A stretch of 64,000 bases of DNA, from positions 1-64,000 of the forward strand of contig JAFWWB010000049.1 in NCBI GenBank assembly GCA_017518185.1. The letters are read 5' to 3'. How positions within the stretch are numbered: position 1 is the stretch's first letter; the number at the start of each line of letters is the position of its first letter. The translations under genes and the position numbers were made by a program. Shown here piece after piece: positions 35,336 through 44,953 of the stretch. The DNA is from Lachnospiraceae bacterium (GTDB lineage: Bacteria; Bacillota; Clostridia; Lachnospirales; Lachnospiraceae). The notes beneath the pieces were generated by a model. That model ran no database searches and had not been told where the DNA came from. It saw only the letters and a program-made list of their open reading frames with translations.

Positions 35336-36380
35336 ATCCTATCGCTTTTAATCTCTCTTTCGCCTTTTCATAATCCCCGCATTTTCTGTAATAGGCTGCA
35401 GCGCTTTCCTTATCTCCCATGCACTCCCTTACCACACCGGCATTGAAGTATGCGGAATACTCTCCTATGTCCCTTGCTCTCGCATCGGGATTTACCGCAG
35501 CTTTTTCAAACTCCTCCACCGCATTGTCGAAGAGACCGTTATTCATGTATATCAGTCCCATAAGGAACTGGAAATCCGCGGTATGTCCGAAGAACTCATA
35601 GATGTTCACAAAGGCCAGCGCATCCTCCGCACGGCCGCATTTGATCAGGGAATATCCGTAACTTTCCACGCAGTCCGAAATATAGGACAGTGCCGGATCG
35701 ATGTCCTCCTCCAGGGCACGGCCCAGATACACTGCGGCTTTATCATACTCCCCGGCGAAATACTCCGTCTTTCCCAGCTGGTAGAGTATATAGGCATCCT
35801 CCGGCGCATCCTTAAGCTCCGCCAGCAGAAGCCGCCTGTTCCTCTCCGTCTTTTTCTCCATCTCCTCCGGATCCAGACTGTAGCCGTCATGATCCATCAC
35901 AAGGCAGCTCTCATAGAACAAGGGACTTTCATTTCCCGTAAGCTGTTCGTGGATACGGCCTTCATAATGCCAGAGCCTGCGGTCATAGATACGGCTTATG
36001 TATTCCTCCAGCTGTCTTGTCCCGTCGCTGATGGAATTGACGCACTTTATGCGGCCCAGCCCGCCGGGGCAGGCTTCGATCTCCTTTACCAGCGTATCCG
36101 CATCGAAGGGCCTCAGCGCCTCGTCGCTGTCCAGAAAGAGTATGATATCGTTTGTGGCTTTGGATGCCGCGAAATTCTTCGCTGCGGAAAAATCATCGAT
36201 CCATCTGAATTCGAAAAGCTTTGCCCCCTCTTCAAGGGCGGTCTCCCGGCTTTTGTCGGAAGAACCGGTATCAACTACAACTATCTCCCAGGAGTAGGGT
36301 GCAAGTGCCTTCAGGCAGCGCCTCAGCTTCTCCTCCTGATCCCTGGTTATTATACATACGGAAATATCACTGATCAACAA
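35325..36380 (-). CDS. Family 2 glycosyltransferase with TPR tail
   Basis: This 351-residue protein has an N-terminal GT-A domain (about 1-200): VCIITRDQEEKLRRCLKAL, the VVVDTGSSD nucleotide-binding motif, DDFSAAKNFA and the metal-binding FLDSDEAL. Tetratricopeptide-like helices follow (about 195-345, e.g. LYQLGKTEYFAGEYDKAAVYLGRAL). This fold resembles SunS/TPR-linked glycosyltransferases. The acceptor is unknown. The likely TTG start overlaps the upstream gene's stop by 14 bases and has AGAGGT before it. Confidence 0.9.
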   Translation of the reverse strand: MLISDISVCIITRDQEEKLRRCLKALAPYSWEIVVVDTGSSDKSRETALEEGAKLFEFRWIDDFSAAKNFAASKATNDIILFLDSDEALRPFDADTLVKEIEACPGGLGRIKCVNSISDGTRQLEEYISRIYDRRLWHYEGRIHEQLTGNESPLFYESCLVMDHDGYSLDPEEMEKKTERNRRLLLAELKDAPEDAYILYQLGKTEYFAGEYDKAAVYLGRALEEDIDPALSYISDCVESYGYSLIKCGRAEDALAFVNIYEFFGHTADFQFLMGLIYMNNGLFDNAVEEFEKAAVNPDARARDIGEYSAYFNAGVVRECMGDKESAAAYYRKCGDYEKAKERLKAIGFDT

Positions 36381-37935
36381 CTTCTGTTACCTCTTCATAA
36401 AGAGCGGGGAGCTCCAGCTCCGTGAAGCTGAGATCGTAGTTTATCCGCACGTAATGTCTTTCCTCGTCGTGATCCTTTACGCAGGCCATGGGAGCTCCGT
36501 CCACCAGGATAAGCTCGCTCATGTACCAGTAATAATCATCGTCTATAGGCATCTCTTCAACGGAACCGTCCCGGAGATCCACACGCACCAGTGTCTCCCT
36601 GTCATCAGCCGTATAGAGCACATAGCTGTCATAGAATACACAGTTATAAGTGTCATAGCGGCTGCCGGCATAGGCGGTGCCGATGACATATTCATCGCCG
36701 CTCCATATGTTCAGCGCCCTGAGGGAAAGCTCCTCATAGCAGTAATCGTAGGCCACGTAATAGAGGAAATCCTCCGCATAGGCAGGTACATCGCTTTCGT
36801 AGGAATAATTGGAGCCCTGGCAGATATAGCCGTAGTCTTCGCCTGTGACCGCGTCAATAAGCCCCCAGGATTCGCCGTCATAGATAAAGAGCTTGCCCTC
36901 GTCATACTCGAAGCAGTATACCGTGTAGTCCCAGATCACCTCGCTCTTTCCGTCCATGACACGTACCAGATTGTTGTAATCCGTATAGAACACCATGCCG
37001 TCTGCGCAGAGGAAGTCCTTGGCCGGGCCTTCGGTGATCAGCTCCGTCTCAAGAGTCAAAAGCTCCAGACTGTAAAGCGTCTTTGTAGCGTAGCCGTTCT
37101 CAGTCTCTTCACCAACACCCACCACGGCCCTGCTGCCGTCCCAGCCGAAAACAGTGAGCTTCTCCTCCTCGGTAGAAAGGAATACGGGACGGGGAGTCTC
37201 CGTCATGTCTTTGTCTACCGTATACAGGTCATCGCCTATCCTGACTAGCAGGCAGTCTCCGGCATCCGCAACATTCCAGCTTTCACGGCCGGTCTTGTCT
37301 TCGAAACGCTCAGTATTCAGATACCAGGCGGGAGTATCATCGAAACGGTCCAGGGAAGCGGTTTCCGTGATATTGAAATGATCCTCAAGCACGGTGATGC
37401 CCGGCGAAACATCTGCCGAGGCCTGGGTGGCATCACCCCAGCCGGAATCGAAGATCACCGCATCATCGCCCTGTACCGCGATATAGAGAGTATAGGAATT
37501 GCCCGTCCTGCGGCTTCCGAAATAAAGCTCCTCTTCCACCACAACTTCTGCCGCATAATAGCGGGGATTGGTGAATATTCCGGCCACCTTAAGGGCATCG
37601 CCCGTGAGCTCGCCGCTTTCCAGCTTTCTCACGCTCATGCTGCCCTTTATGTAATTCTCGGTCTGTTCACTGATGAAATAGTAGCCGCCGTCTTCCGTAA
37701 AATAATAGTTTCCCTCGGGGGTGGACCAGGCGGAGGGAAGTATTCCCGGATCCTCCTCTGTCACCTGCGTGGGCTCAGGTTCCGTTGGATCTTCGCCGCC
37801 ATCGGCATACATGCCGCGGCCGCCGAAGTCCGTCGCCTCCTTCGGCAGGGTCATGTATCTGGTCAGAAGTATGCTGTCACAGGCAGCAAAGACGCAGCAC
37901 ATTATGAGAAAGAATGTAAAAATACCTTTTTTCAT
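36367..37935 (-). CDS. Membrane-anchored or lipoprotein-like protein of unknown function
   Basis: This 522-residue protein starts with a hydrophobic signal (GIFTFFLIMCCVFAACDS) that contains a possible lipobox Cys. A linker and a long beta-rich extracytoplasmic domain follow, with repeated Tyr/Asp/Gly stretches such as FLCADGMVFYTDYNNLV and FIYDGESWGLIDAVTGEDYG. These resemble propeller-type repeats (DUF5050-like), which is an inference. It overlaps the glycosyltransferase gene, so both probably act on the envelope. Confidence 0.75.
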   Translation of the reverse strand: MKKGIFTFFLIMCCVFAACDSILLTRYMTLPKEATDFGGRGMYADGGEDPTEPEPTQVTEEDPGILPSAWSTPEGNYYFTEDGGYYFISEQTENYIKGSMSVRKLESGELTGDALKVAGIFTNPRYYAAEVVVEEELYFGSRRTGNSYTLYIAVQGDDAVIFDSGWGDATQASADVSPGITVLEDHFNITETASLDRFDDTPAWYLNTERFEDKTGRESWNVADAGDCLLVRIGDDLYTVDKDMTETPRPVFLSTEEEKLTVFGWDGSRAVVGVGEETENGYATKTLYSLELLTLETELITEGPAKDFLCADGMVFYTDYNNLVRVMDGKSEVIWDYTVYCFEYDEGKLFIYDGESWGLIDAVTGEDYGYICQGSNYSYESDVPAYAEDFLYYVAYDYCYEELSLRALNIWSGDEYVIGTAYAGSRYDTYNCVFYDSYVLYTADDRETLVRVDLRDGSVEEMPIDDDYYWYMSELILVDGAPMACVKDHDEERHYVRINYDLSFTELELPALYEEVTEVVDQ

Positions 37936-37962
37936 CGGCTTATGTTTTCCCTGCCTTCTGCT

Positions 37963-38901
37963 TTATTTCCAATAAGGCCCGTACTCCACGCCGTCGGCTG
38001 CAGCGGGCCGTTCCTCCAGCGGATAGATCCAGCTGTCGTTGTAATAGCGTTTCAGCTTTTCATGCATATGCTCCGGCCCCCCGAAACGGGATCCGTCCCA
38101 GCGGCGTCCCATTATGCCGAAGAGTATCTGCATCACTCCTCCCATGCACACGGCCTGCCGCCCGCTTTTCTTTATATCTGCCGCCAGGGGAAAACCGTAG
38201 GCCCCGGCAGCGATAAGGGCGATGTCGAACTCCTTCTCCCTTATCTCCTTCTTCATATGTTCCAGTCCTTCAAACCAGTCGGTAAAGCGTTCGTCGCGCA
38301 TATCGCCTATGGTGTTCAAGGGTTCATAGACCTGCAGTTCCTTAAACTCCGGAAGTATTTCCGTCCCCGGATATATCAGTTCACGTTTTCCGTACTGTTC
38401 TCTTACGGAATCGGGAAAGGAGGTGACCACCAGCACGCGCTTTCCCTTAAGAGCAGAGGTCCAGGGCTCCTCCAGCTTAAAGACATCGTAAAGTCCCATA
38501 TGCTCTGCCGCCACAATATTCTTCGCCGTATACCTGTCGATAAAGTAGCTCTCCGCAGGTTCGCGGTTGCAGGCGTAGAGATCACAGCGTCCGTAGGCGC
38601 TCTTCATCTCTTCCGAAAAGCGTCCGGCAAGAGCCGTATCCTCAGGGAAAAATCCTGCGCAGCAATAGAGACTGTGCATGCTGCTTTCCAGCTTACCTCT
38701 CATGCCGAACTCATCATTGCGCATGACAGCAAGTTCAAAGAAGCCCATTCGTCCGGCATTAAAAGGCTTCCGGCTCAGGATCAGCTCCTTAAGTCTCACT
38801 GAAGCCTCATTCACGGACAGGCACTCCCGGTGACAGTATCGGCCGGGATATCCCAGCCGGTGCCTCAGCATCTCATAAAGCCAGCGGGCTTTACTGCTCA
38901 A
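37963..38901 (-). CDS. GT-D-like glycosyltransferase-type protein
   Basis: This 312-residue soluble protein resembles GT-D/DUF1792-type proteins found in surface-glycan clusters. The N-terminal NAGRMGFFELAVMRN takes the place of the usual RIGDGE-like motif, followed by FPEDTALAGRFSEEM. The late segment FDIALIAAGAYGFPLAADIK leads to QAVCMGGVMQILFG. A canonical DxE motif is not obvious, so activity is uncertain. It overlaps the citrate synthase 3' end by 11 bases and precedes other envelope genes. Confidence 0.6.
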   Translation of the reverse strand: MSSKARWLYEMLRHRLGYPGRYCHRECLSVNEASVRLKELILSRKPFNAGRMGFFELAVMRNDEFGMRGKLESSMHSLYCCAGFFPEDTALAGRFSEEMKSAYGRCDLYACNREPAESYFIDRYTAKNIVAAEHMGLYDVFKLEEPWTSALKGKRVLVVTSFPDSVREQYGKRELIYPGTEILPEFKELQVYEPLNTIGDMRDERFTDWFEGLEHMKKEIREKEFDIALIAAGAYGFPLAADIKKSGRQAVCMGGVMQILFGIMGRRWDGSRFGGPEHMHEKLKRYYNDSWIYPLEERPAAADGVEYGPYWK

Positions 38902-40234
38902 GCTTTTTCTCCTTCATGATGCTCAGATAAGCCGGACGGATTATCTTGCTGTTGCCCACCAGCTCTTCAAGCCTGTGAGCGCTCCAGCCCGTTATACGCG
39001 CTATCGCAAAGAGCGGAGTATAAAGCTCCACCGGTATTCCCAGCATGTTGTAAACAAAGCCGGAATAAAAATCCACATTGGGACTGACGCCCTTGTAGAT
39101 ATGTCGCTTTTCGGCTATGACCTCCGGCGCGATCTTTTCTATGTTCTCATAAAGAGCCAGTTCGTCGCAGCGGCCCTTTTCCTGGGCCAGCTTCTGCACA
39201 AAGCTCTTGAAGATACGCTCCCTGGGATCGGATACGGAATATACCGCGTGGCCCATACCATAGATAAGCCCCTTGCGGTCAAAGGCCTCTCCATCCACCA
39301 TCTTGGCAAGGTACCTTCTTATCTCATCTTCGTCCTCGTAGTCCCTTATGGTATCCTCGATATCCGCCATCATTTCCATGACCTTGATGTTGGCACCGCC
39401 GTGACGGGGCCCCTTCAGCGAGCCCATGGAAGCTGCTATTGTGGCATAGGTATCGGAGCCCGAGCTGGTGACCACCCTTGTGGTAAAGGTGGAGTTGTTT
39501 CCTCCGCCGTGTTCCATGTGGAGCATAAGAGCCACATCCAGAACATCTGCTTCGGTCTTCGTATATTTCTTGTCCGGACGGAGCATGGTCAGAATGTTCT
39601 CCGCCGTGGATTTCCTGGGATTGGGAAGGTGTATGTACATGCTGGCGTTCTTCTCGTAGTGATTATAGGCATGATAGCCGTAAACGGCCAGCATGGGGAA
39701 GGTGGCGATGAGCATCATGCACTGTCTAAGGTTCACCGCCAGGTCTCCCGTAAGAGCCTGGGGATCGTAACTGGCAAGAGTTAGTATGCTCCTGGTCATG
39801 CTGTTCATGATGTCCCTGCCCGGGGCCTTCATGATGACATCTCTGGTGAAGTTTGTGGGAAGTGAACGGCATCTTGCCAGGCTCCGTATGAATTCCTGCC
39901 TTTCATCCTCATCCGGCAGCTCACCAAAAAGAAGAAGATATGCTGTAGTCTCAAAGCCGAAGCAGGAACCTGCGCAGAGCTTTACCAGTTCCTCCACGTT
40001 ATACCCCCTGTACCATAACTCACCGTCACAGGGTGTGCGCTTTCCGTCCTCTTCCTTAAAGGAAACTATCTTTGAAATGTTGGTGAGCCCCGTGAGCACT
40101 CCCTTTCCGTTAAGGTCCCTGAGGCCGCGGTTCACTCCGAACTCGGAAAAGAGGTCATCCGAGATCTGTCCGATCTCGCTGACCATAGGTATCTTTTTTT
40201 CAGCGTATTCCATCTGCGCCTTAAAATATGCCAT
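38891..40234 (-). CDS. gltA: Citrate synthase
   Basis: This 447-residue enzyme condenses oxaloacetate and acetyl-CoA. Catalytic residues are visible: the first His in MLHMEHGGGNNSTF (about 245), the second in YGMGHAVYSVSDPRERIF (about 330) and the Asp of SPNVDFYSGFVYNMLGIP (about 385). Sequence style is that of the citrate synthases of Clostridia that supply 2-oxoglutarate for glutamate synthesis in an incomplete TCA pathway. Aconitase and isocitrate dehydrogenase are not adjacent. It follows the zinc-ribbon gene after 15 bases. Confidence 0.95.
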   Translation of the reverse strand: MAYFKAQMEYAEKKIPMVSEIGQISDDLFSEFGVNRGLRDLNGKGVLTGLTNISKIVSFKEEDGKRTPCDGELWYRGYNVEELVKLCAGSCFGFETTAYLLLFGELPDEDERQEFIRSLARCRSLPTNFTRDVIMKAPGRDIMNSMTRSILTLASYDPQALTGDLAVNLRQCMMLIATFPMLAVYGYHAYNHYEKNASMYIHLPNPRKSTAENILTMLRPDKKYTKTEADVLDVALMLHMEHGGGNNSTFTTRVVTSSGSDTYATIAASMGSLKGPRHGGANIKVMEMMADIEDTIRDYEDEDEIRRYLAKMVDGEAFDRKGLIYGMGHAVYSVSDPRERIFKSFVQKLAQEKGRCDELALYENIEKIAPEVIAEKRHIYKGVSPNVDFYSGFVYNMLGIPVELYTPLFAIARITGWSAHRLEELVGNSKIIRPAYLSIMKEKKLEQ

Positions 40235-40249
40235 TCAATTTCCTCCCTC

Positions 40250-41941
40250 TTATTTGGAACCCAGTATATCCCTCACCCAATCAAAAGAATTGGGATCATT
40301 GCTGAACTCGCCCACATCCAGCGGACCTCCGCTCTGGAAATAGCAGGGCGTCCAGACAACGGCATCCACGCCGTCAGGTATGGTATAGGTGCGCACCCTG
40401 TCATTGGTATATATGCTGCAGCGCACGGTCTTGCCCATCTCTGAGCTGGTGCCTCCCAGCGAAGTAGTATAAGAATCCAGAACGTAAAGGGTCTGGGCCT
40501 TATTCCAGTTGATATCCCTTATCTGGAAGAGCTCGTATCCTTTCAAACCGTTGTTATCGGCATAGAGGAAGTTACCCCTCTTGTCGATACCGTTGGCGTT
40601 GTTCACATAAACCCTGTCTCCCGAGTTGAAGAGGCAGATATCCAGATCCAGATCCTGGTTATCCCATTCCACCAGCACCAGTGCGCCGGAATCCTCGGTA
40701 GGAAGGGGAACCATGCGTTCCTCCACGTTCATGTCTCCGTTGACGGTGACATTCTGGACTTCTTCGAACATGCCATCGGCGCGGAATACCACGGTGTAGT
40801 CTCCCAGCTCCAGCTGCGGCACCTTTGCCCAGCCGGTCTCGCCGCTTGCAGTGATAACATCGGGAGTACCCCCGGCATTGTCATGTCCCTTTATAAAGCT
40901 TATGCTCACATTTCTTGCGGAATAGCCCTCATTGGTGGCTTCCACGTACACGATCACATCCGCCGCGACTCTCTCAAGAGGCTGGTGTATGCTGCCTCCG
41001 GGGAAGCTCTCGTCGATGGTGACTTCTCCGGTATAGTTCGCAAACTTGTCCGCCGTAACAAGATAGGAATAGGTTCCCTCTTCCAGATCCTTGAAGGTGG
41101 CCTTTCCGTCTGCCGCCGTCACCACACTGCCTATCTCTGTTGCGCCGTTATAGAGCACGACATTAACAGCCTCGGCGTTGTTGCCTTCACTATCCTCAAA
41201 GTAGATGGTCAGATCGCCTCTTACGGGTTCGGGTTCGGGCTCTGGCTGCTTATTCTCTTCTTCCTTATCCTTGTCCTTATCGACGTCCTCTTCCTTTTCC
41301 TTTGAGGCTTTTTTATTATCCTCTTTGTCAACTCCATCGGATCCCGAACCGGGAAGGATGAAGATGACCACTACCACTATGATAGCCACCAGAAGCACAG
41401 CCGCTATTATTATGAAAGGAAGTGCGGAACCCTTCTTGGGCGGACGCTGGCCACCGTTTGCCTGAGGCGGGGGCGCAACCCGGTTCCCGCCATTTACCGG
41501 CGGCGGGGGCGGCACCTGGTTCCCGCTGTTCACCTGGGGCGGGGGCGGCACCTGGTTCCCGCTGTTCACCGGCGGCGGAGGCGGCACCTGATTCCCTCCG
41601 TTCACCGGGGGCGGAGGCGGTACCTGGTTCCCGCTGTTCACCGGCGGCGGGGGCGGTACGCTTCCCATCAGCATCATGGTCTTGTCAGGATCCCCGTATG
41701 CAGGCTTTTTGTCACCCGGCATGAATATCTTCGTCTTCTCCTCCTGAGCAGGAACCGGGGGCGGAGGCGGTACCTGGTTCCCGGCATTTACCGGCGGCGG
41801 GGGCGGTACCTGGTTTCCGGCATTTACCGGCGGCGGGGGCGGCGTCTGCGCGCCGGGGGCCACCATCTTGACAGGGTGTCCGCATTTCGAACAGAACCTT
41901 ACTCCTTCTTTTATCACATTACCGCATTCAGAACAGAACAT
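40250..41941 (-). CDS. Zinc-ribbon, proline-repeat membrane protein with CnaB-like domains
   Basis: This 563-residue protein begins with a zinc ribbon (MFCSECGNVI...FCSKCGHP). A proline repeat follows (about 30-165): seven full 12-residue units of the form PPPPPVNxGNQV, in blocks of two and five, separated by a segment with KTKIFMPGDKKPAYGDPDK. Next come one membrane helix (about 177-198), a Lys/Glu-rich linker (about 205-240), and two beta domains of CnaB/carboxypeptidase-regulatory type (about 243-420). The C-terminal domain (about 425-560) contains LVEWDNQDLDLDICLF. The DLDL-type motif recalls TerD-like or calcium-binding proteins, but this is not firm. Function is unknown. The topology suggests an intracellular proline arm and an outside sensory or adhesive part. 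Confidence 0.85.
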   Translation of the reverse strand: MFCSECGNVIKEGVRFCSKCGHPVKMVAPGAQTPPPPPVNAGNQVPPPPPVNAGNQVPPPPPVPAQEEKTKIFMPGDKKPAYGDPDKTMMLMGSVPPPPPVNSGNQVPPPPPVNGGNQVPPPPPVNSGNQVPPPPQVNSGNQVPPPPPVNGGNRVAPPPQANGGQRPPKKGSALPFIIIAAVLLVAIIVVVVIFILPGSGSDGVDKEDNKKASKEKEEDVDKDKDKEEENKQPEPEPEPVRGDLTIYFEDSEGNNAEAVNVVLYNGATEIGSVVTAADGKATFKDLEEGTYSYLVTADKFANYTGEVTIDESFPGGSIHQPLERVAADVIVYVEATNEGYSARNVSISFIKGHDNAGGTPDVITASGETGWAKVPQLELGDYTVVFRADGMFEEVQNVTVNGDMNVEERMVPLPTEDSGALVLVEWDNQDLDLDICLFNSGDRVYVNNANGIDKRGNFLYADNNGLKGYELFQIRDINWNKAQTLYVLDSYTTSLGGTSSEMGKTVRCSIYTNDRVRTYTIPDGVDAVVWTPCYFQSGGPLDVGEFSNDPNSFDWVRDILGSK

Positions 41942-41957
41942 CTCTCCATCCTCCCTT

Positions 41958-43022
41958 TTAATGCTGTCTTATCAATTTATCATTACCGTCTTTCTTTGTC
42001 AAACTCCGGGCAGCCTTCTCTATCAGTTCAAACAGGTACGCTGCCGCAAGTGACAGACCGGCGATCACAAGGTAATAAACGACCGGGACCGTATGCGCCG
42101 TCAGAAACTCAAAGCATCTCATCCAGACTGCTCCGTGAACCAGCCAGATATAAGTGGAGTGCTTTCCGAAATAATCCGCTGCTGCCAGGAAGGGCTTTAT
42201 TACCCTCATAAGCCTCACAAGTCCCCATATCAGTACCGGCACCAGCACTATATCCTGCTTTGCCTCCGAGGGCGTTGCAGTGAAGAGGTACCTGACCGCC
42301 ACTACAATGATGACGGCAAAGAGCCCGGCGGCCCCGAATATCAGCCTCACTCTCTTTTCCTCCTCCGGCTTACGGTCTTTCCTCTTCTTTACTGTATCCT
42401 GAAGAAATGCCGCAAGGTATCCCTCGCCGAAGATGATAAGGAAGATAAGCTCTACCTTCTCATGTATAAAATCAAGTACCGGCCTGAGGCCCGGTATGAA
42501 CAGGAGCGCAGCCGCTGCCGCTGCCAGGATAATACCCACTGCCGCAAGTATAAGGCGGTTCTTCTTATCTCCACGGAAGAACACCGCCATGAAAGGTGCC
42601 GCGATGAGCATGCAGGCATATTCCCTGACATACCACCAGGTATTATTATAGGTAGGGTCGGTGGCCAGCAGGTTTCCCGGCAGCTCCGCCCACTTTATCT
42701 CCTCGCCGAGCATAAGGGCCGGAAGGATTATCGAAAGAGCCATCGCCAGCCAGAGCCGGATATAAAGCCTCAGTATCCGAATGATCACCGGCTTTATGCC
42801 GGCTGCAAAGGAAGCCTTATCCTTAAGCAGGTGGAATATGCCCACACCGCTGACAAAGGAGAACATACCCACGCACATGCGCCCGCACCAGGCCAGCTGC
42901 TGTGTCCGTTCCGGAAAAGCAAGGAACCCTTCCGGGAACATCCACGCATACAAAAAAAAATGATGAAACATCATCATGAGCACGGCGATCCCCTGTACCG
43001 CAGAGCTTTCCCGCCTGCTCAT
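41958..43022 (-). CDS. Acyltransferase 3 family membrane protein
   Basis: This 354-residue protein with about ten membrane helices begins with the family pattern RRESSAVQGIAVLMMMFHHFF, which holds the catalytic-type His. NNTWWYVREYACMLIAAPF and STYIWLVHGAVWM near the end are also typical. Such proteins O-acetylate or otherwise acylate surface sugars. The ATG overlaps the EAL gene's stop by four bases. A basic C-terminal tail follows the last helix. Confidence 0.88.
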   Translation of the reverse strand: MSRRESSAVQGIAVLMMMFHHFFLYAWMFPEGFLAFPERTQQLAWCGRMCVGMFSFVSGVGIFHLLKDKASFAAGIKPVIIRILRLYIRLWLAMALSIILPALMLGEEIKWAELPGNLLATDPTYNNTWWYVREYACMLIAAPFMAVFFRGDKKNRLILAAVGIILAAAAAALLFIPGLRPVLDFIHEKVELIFLIIFGEGYLAAFLQDTVKKRKDRKPEEEKRVRLIFGAAGLFAVIIVVAVRYLFTATPSEAKQDIVLVPVLIWGLVRLMRVIKPFLAAADYFGKHSTYIWLVHGAVWMRCFEFLTAHTVPVVYYLVIAGLSLAAAYLFELIEKAARSLTKKDGNDKLIRQH

Positions 43023-44953
43023 GCCACTGTCCCATAAACAGGACTCTTCAGCCGTTCCTCGTAATCCTTCTTCGGAAGGGGTCTGTCATACAGAAAGCCC
43101 TGTCCGATAAAGCAGCCCACGCCCTTCAGAAAGTCCACCTGTTCCCGGGTTTCTACGCCTTCGCAGATGACTGAACGGTTGAGATCCTTTATCATCTGTA
43201 CCACATTTGCGATCAGCCTGGAGGTAAGATCGTTACTTCTTTCCAGACCTGTAAGGAAGGAGCGGTCCAGCTTGACCACATCCGCGTCCACATCCTTCAG
43301 CATCGAAAGTGAAGAGTAGCCGGTCCCGAAATCATCTATGGAAATACTTATCCCCTCCGACCTCATCCTTGCCACGAAGCTCTCAAGCGCCTCCGGATCC
43401 TCATAACCCGAAGACTCCGTAAGCTCCACTTCGATATACTTTCCGTCAACACCGTAGCGTTTTATGATATTCAACACCTTGTCAGCGAAGCCCTCGTCCC
43501 GCAGATGGAGCTTGGAAAAATTTGAGGAGGTCTTCACAGGCTTCATTCCGGCATCCAGCCAGCCCTTTATATCCCTGCAGACATGCTCCAGAACGTAATA
43601 ATCGAGCTGTACTATCCTGCCTTCTTCTTCCAGTATGGGTATGAAATCCATGGGAGGCACCACTTTTCCGTCCCTTATCCAGCGCACCAGAGCCTCGCTC
43701 CCGCAGAGGGTGTTGCTCCGCATATCAACCTTAGGCTGATAATATACCTGAAAATCCTCTTTGTTCAGGGCAGCGGTATAGCGGTTCAGCACCTCACGGC
43801 GCTCCAGTATCTTACCCTGCATATCCTGCAGGAACCACATCTGATCCGCCATGTTGTTCTTTCTTGCCTCGGCAAGGGCCATAACACAGGCCTCTACTAT
43901 ACTGCTGACAGTATCATCATCCCTGGCATCATATATGCCGCAGCGGCTGTCCAGCCTGTGCTTTTCTTCCACACCGGGCAGCACCACTTCCACGTTCTTC
44001 AGCTTGCCGAGAAAGTCCCTGACATTATCCTTCTTTATGAGCAGTATATAATTGTCGGCGCCGTTCCTGGCCGCTATCTCCCCGGGTGAAAGGGCAGCGG
44101 TAAGTATGCCGGCAAACTGCTGGAGAACACTGTCTCCGGCTTTTGATCCGTATTCCTGGTTTATGAAACGGAAATTCCTTATGCTTACGGCCACGCCGGA
44201 GTACTGTCCTATGCGGCCGTTCTTCTCCAGGCCTTCGCCGTATTTTTTGAAACGGTCCACATTTGCCATGCCGGTGAGAAGGTCGGTGCCCGCCGCATCC
44301 TCTGATATCCTGGTACAGAGTATCACACTGGCTGCCGCAGCGGCTATCATCACTGCAAGTATTGCCACCGACTCCCTGTTGTTTGCCCGTGTTCTCTCTT
44401 CTATCTTATTCCTTGCAGCTTCCATATCGCCTTCGAGGATCTGATCCAGACGGTCCATGCTGTCATCAACCCCGGATATGTACTCCTTCAGGCTGCTGTT
44501 CATATAATAGGAAGCTGTAGCGGTCTCCCCTTTTCTGCTGAAGCTCAGGATCACCTCAACATTTTTGAAATACCCGATAAGTCCGCCGTAGATCTCATGA
44601 TAATAGCTCTCGTATTCACTGTTTTTCATGCTTTCGCCAAAGGACGCCAGCTGCTCCCTGATGCGGCCCTCTATCTCCGAAGCGCTCTCTTCAAGGCGCG
44701 GGCGCGATTCCGGATCCTCTGCCAGAAGATGCGAAAATACCAGCATCTGGTGCTCACACATCAGATGGCTTATCTGATGCATACATCTGACATTTGCATA
44801 GTCCTCGTCTATGACCGAAAGATACGATTTACTTATGGCCTGGGTATTGAACCTGAGCTTAAAAAGCCCGGCAACGCAAAGAAGAGCCGAGAGAAGCGTT
44901 ATGACTGCCACACGAAGTGACATCTGTTTTTTTCTGTTCTGAAAGTTCTTCAA
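43019..44953 (-). CDS. Membrane c-di-GMP phosphodiesterase (degenerate GGDEF, intact EAL)
   Basis: This 644-residue protein has an N-terminal membrane helix, an extracytoplasmic four-helix sensor region (about 35-190) and a second membrane helix (about 192-212). Its GGDEF domain has NGADN in place of GGDEF, so it is probably inactive as a cyclase. The EAL domain keeps EALVRW, the Asn in NFSKLHL, the Glu in IEVELTESS, DDFGTGYSSL, the Lys in VVKLDRSF and CEGVETREQ, as in active phosphodiesterases. It should lower c-di-GMP on a signal sensed outside the cell. It overlaps the solute-binding lipoprotein gene by four bases, hinting at a ligand-sensing pair. Confidence 0.93.
   Translation of the reverse strand: MKNFQNRKKQMSLRVAVITLLSALLCVAGLFKLRFNTQAISKSYLSVIDEDYANVRCMHQISHLMCEHQMLVFSHLLAEDPESRPRLEESASEIEGRIREQLASFGESMKNSEYESYYHEIYGGLIGYFKNVEVILSFSRKGETATASYYMNSSLKEYISGVDDSMDRLDQILEGDMEAARNKIEERTRANNRESVAILAVMIAAAAASVILCTRISEDAAGTDLLTGMANVDRFKKYGEGLEKNGRIGQYSGVAVSIRNFRFINQEYGSKAGDSVLQQFAGILTAALSPGEIAARNGADNYILLIKKDNVRDFLGKLKNVEVVLPGVEEKHRLDSRCGIYDARDDDTVSSIVEACVMALAEARKNNMADQMWFLQDMQGKILERREVLNRYTAALNKEDFQVYYQPKVDMRSNTLCGSEALVRWIRDGKVVPPMDFIPILEEEGRIVQLDYYVLEHVCRDIKGWLDAGMKPVKTSSNFSKLHLRDEGFADKVLNIIKRYGVDGKYIEVELTESSGYEDPEALESFVARMRSEGISISIDDFGTGYSSLSMLKDVDADVVKLDRSFLTGLERSNDLTSRLIANVVQMIKDLNRSVICEGVETREQVDFLKGVGCFIGQGFLYDRPLPKKDYEERLKSPVYGTVA

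Noticed and set aside
41469-41860. Possible CRISPR-like array
   Set aside because: The regular repeats are in frame and encode PPPPPVNxGNQV. There are no unique spacers.
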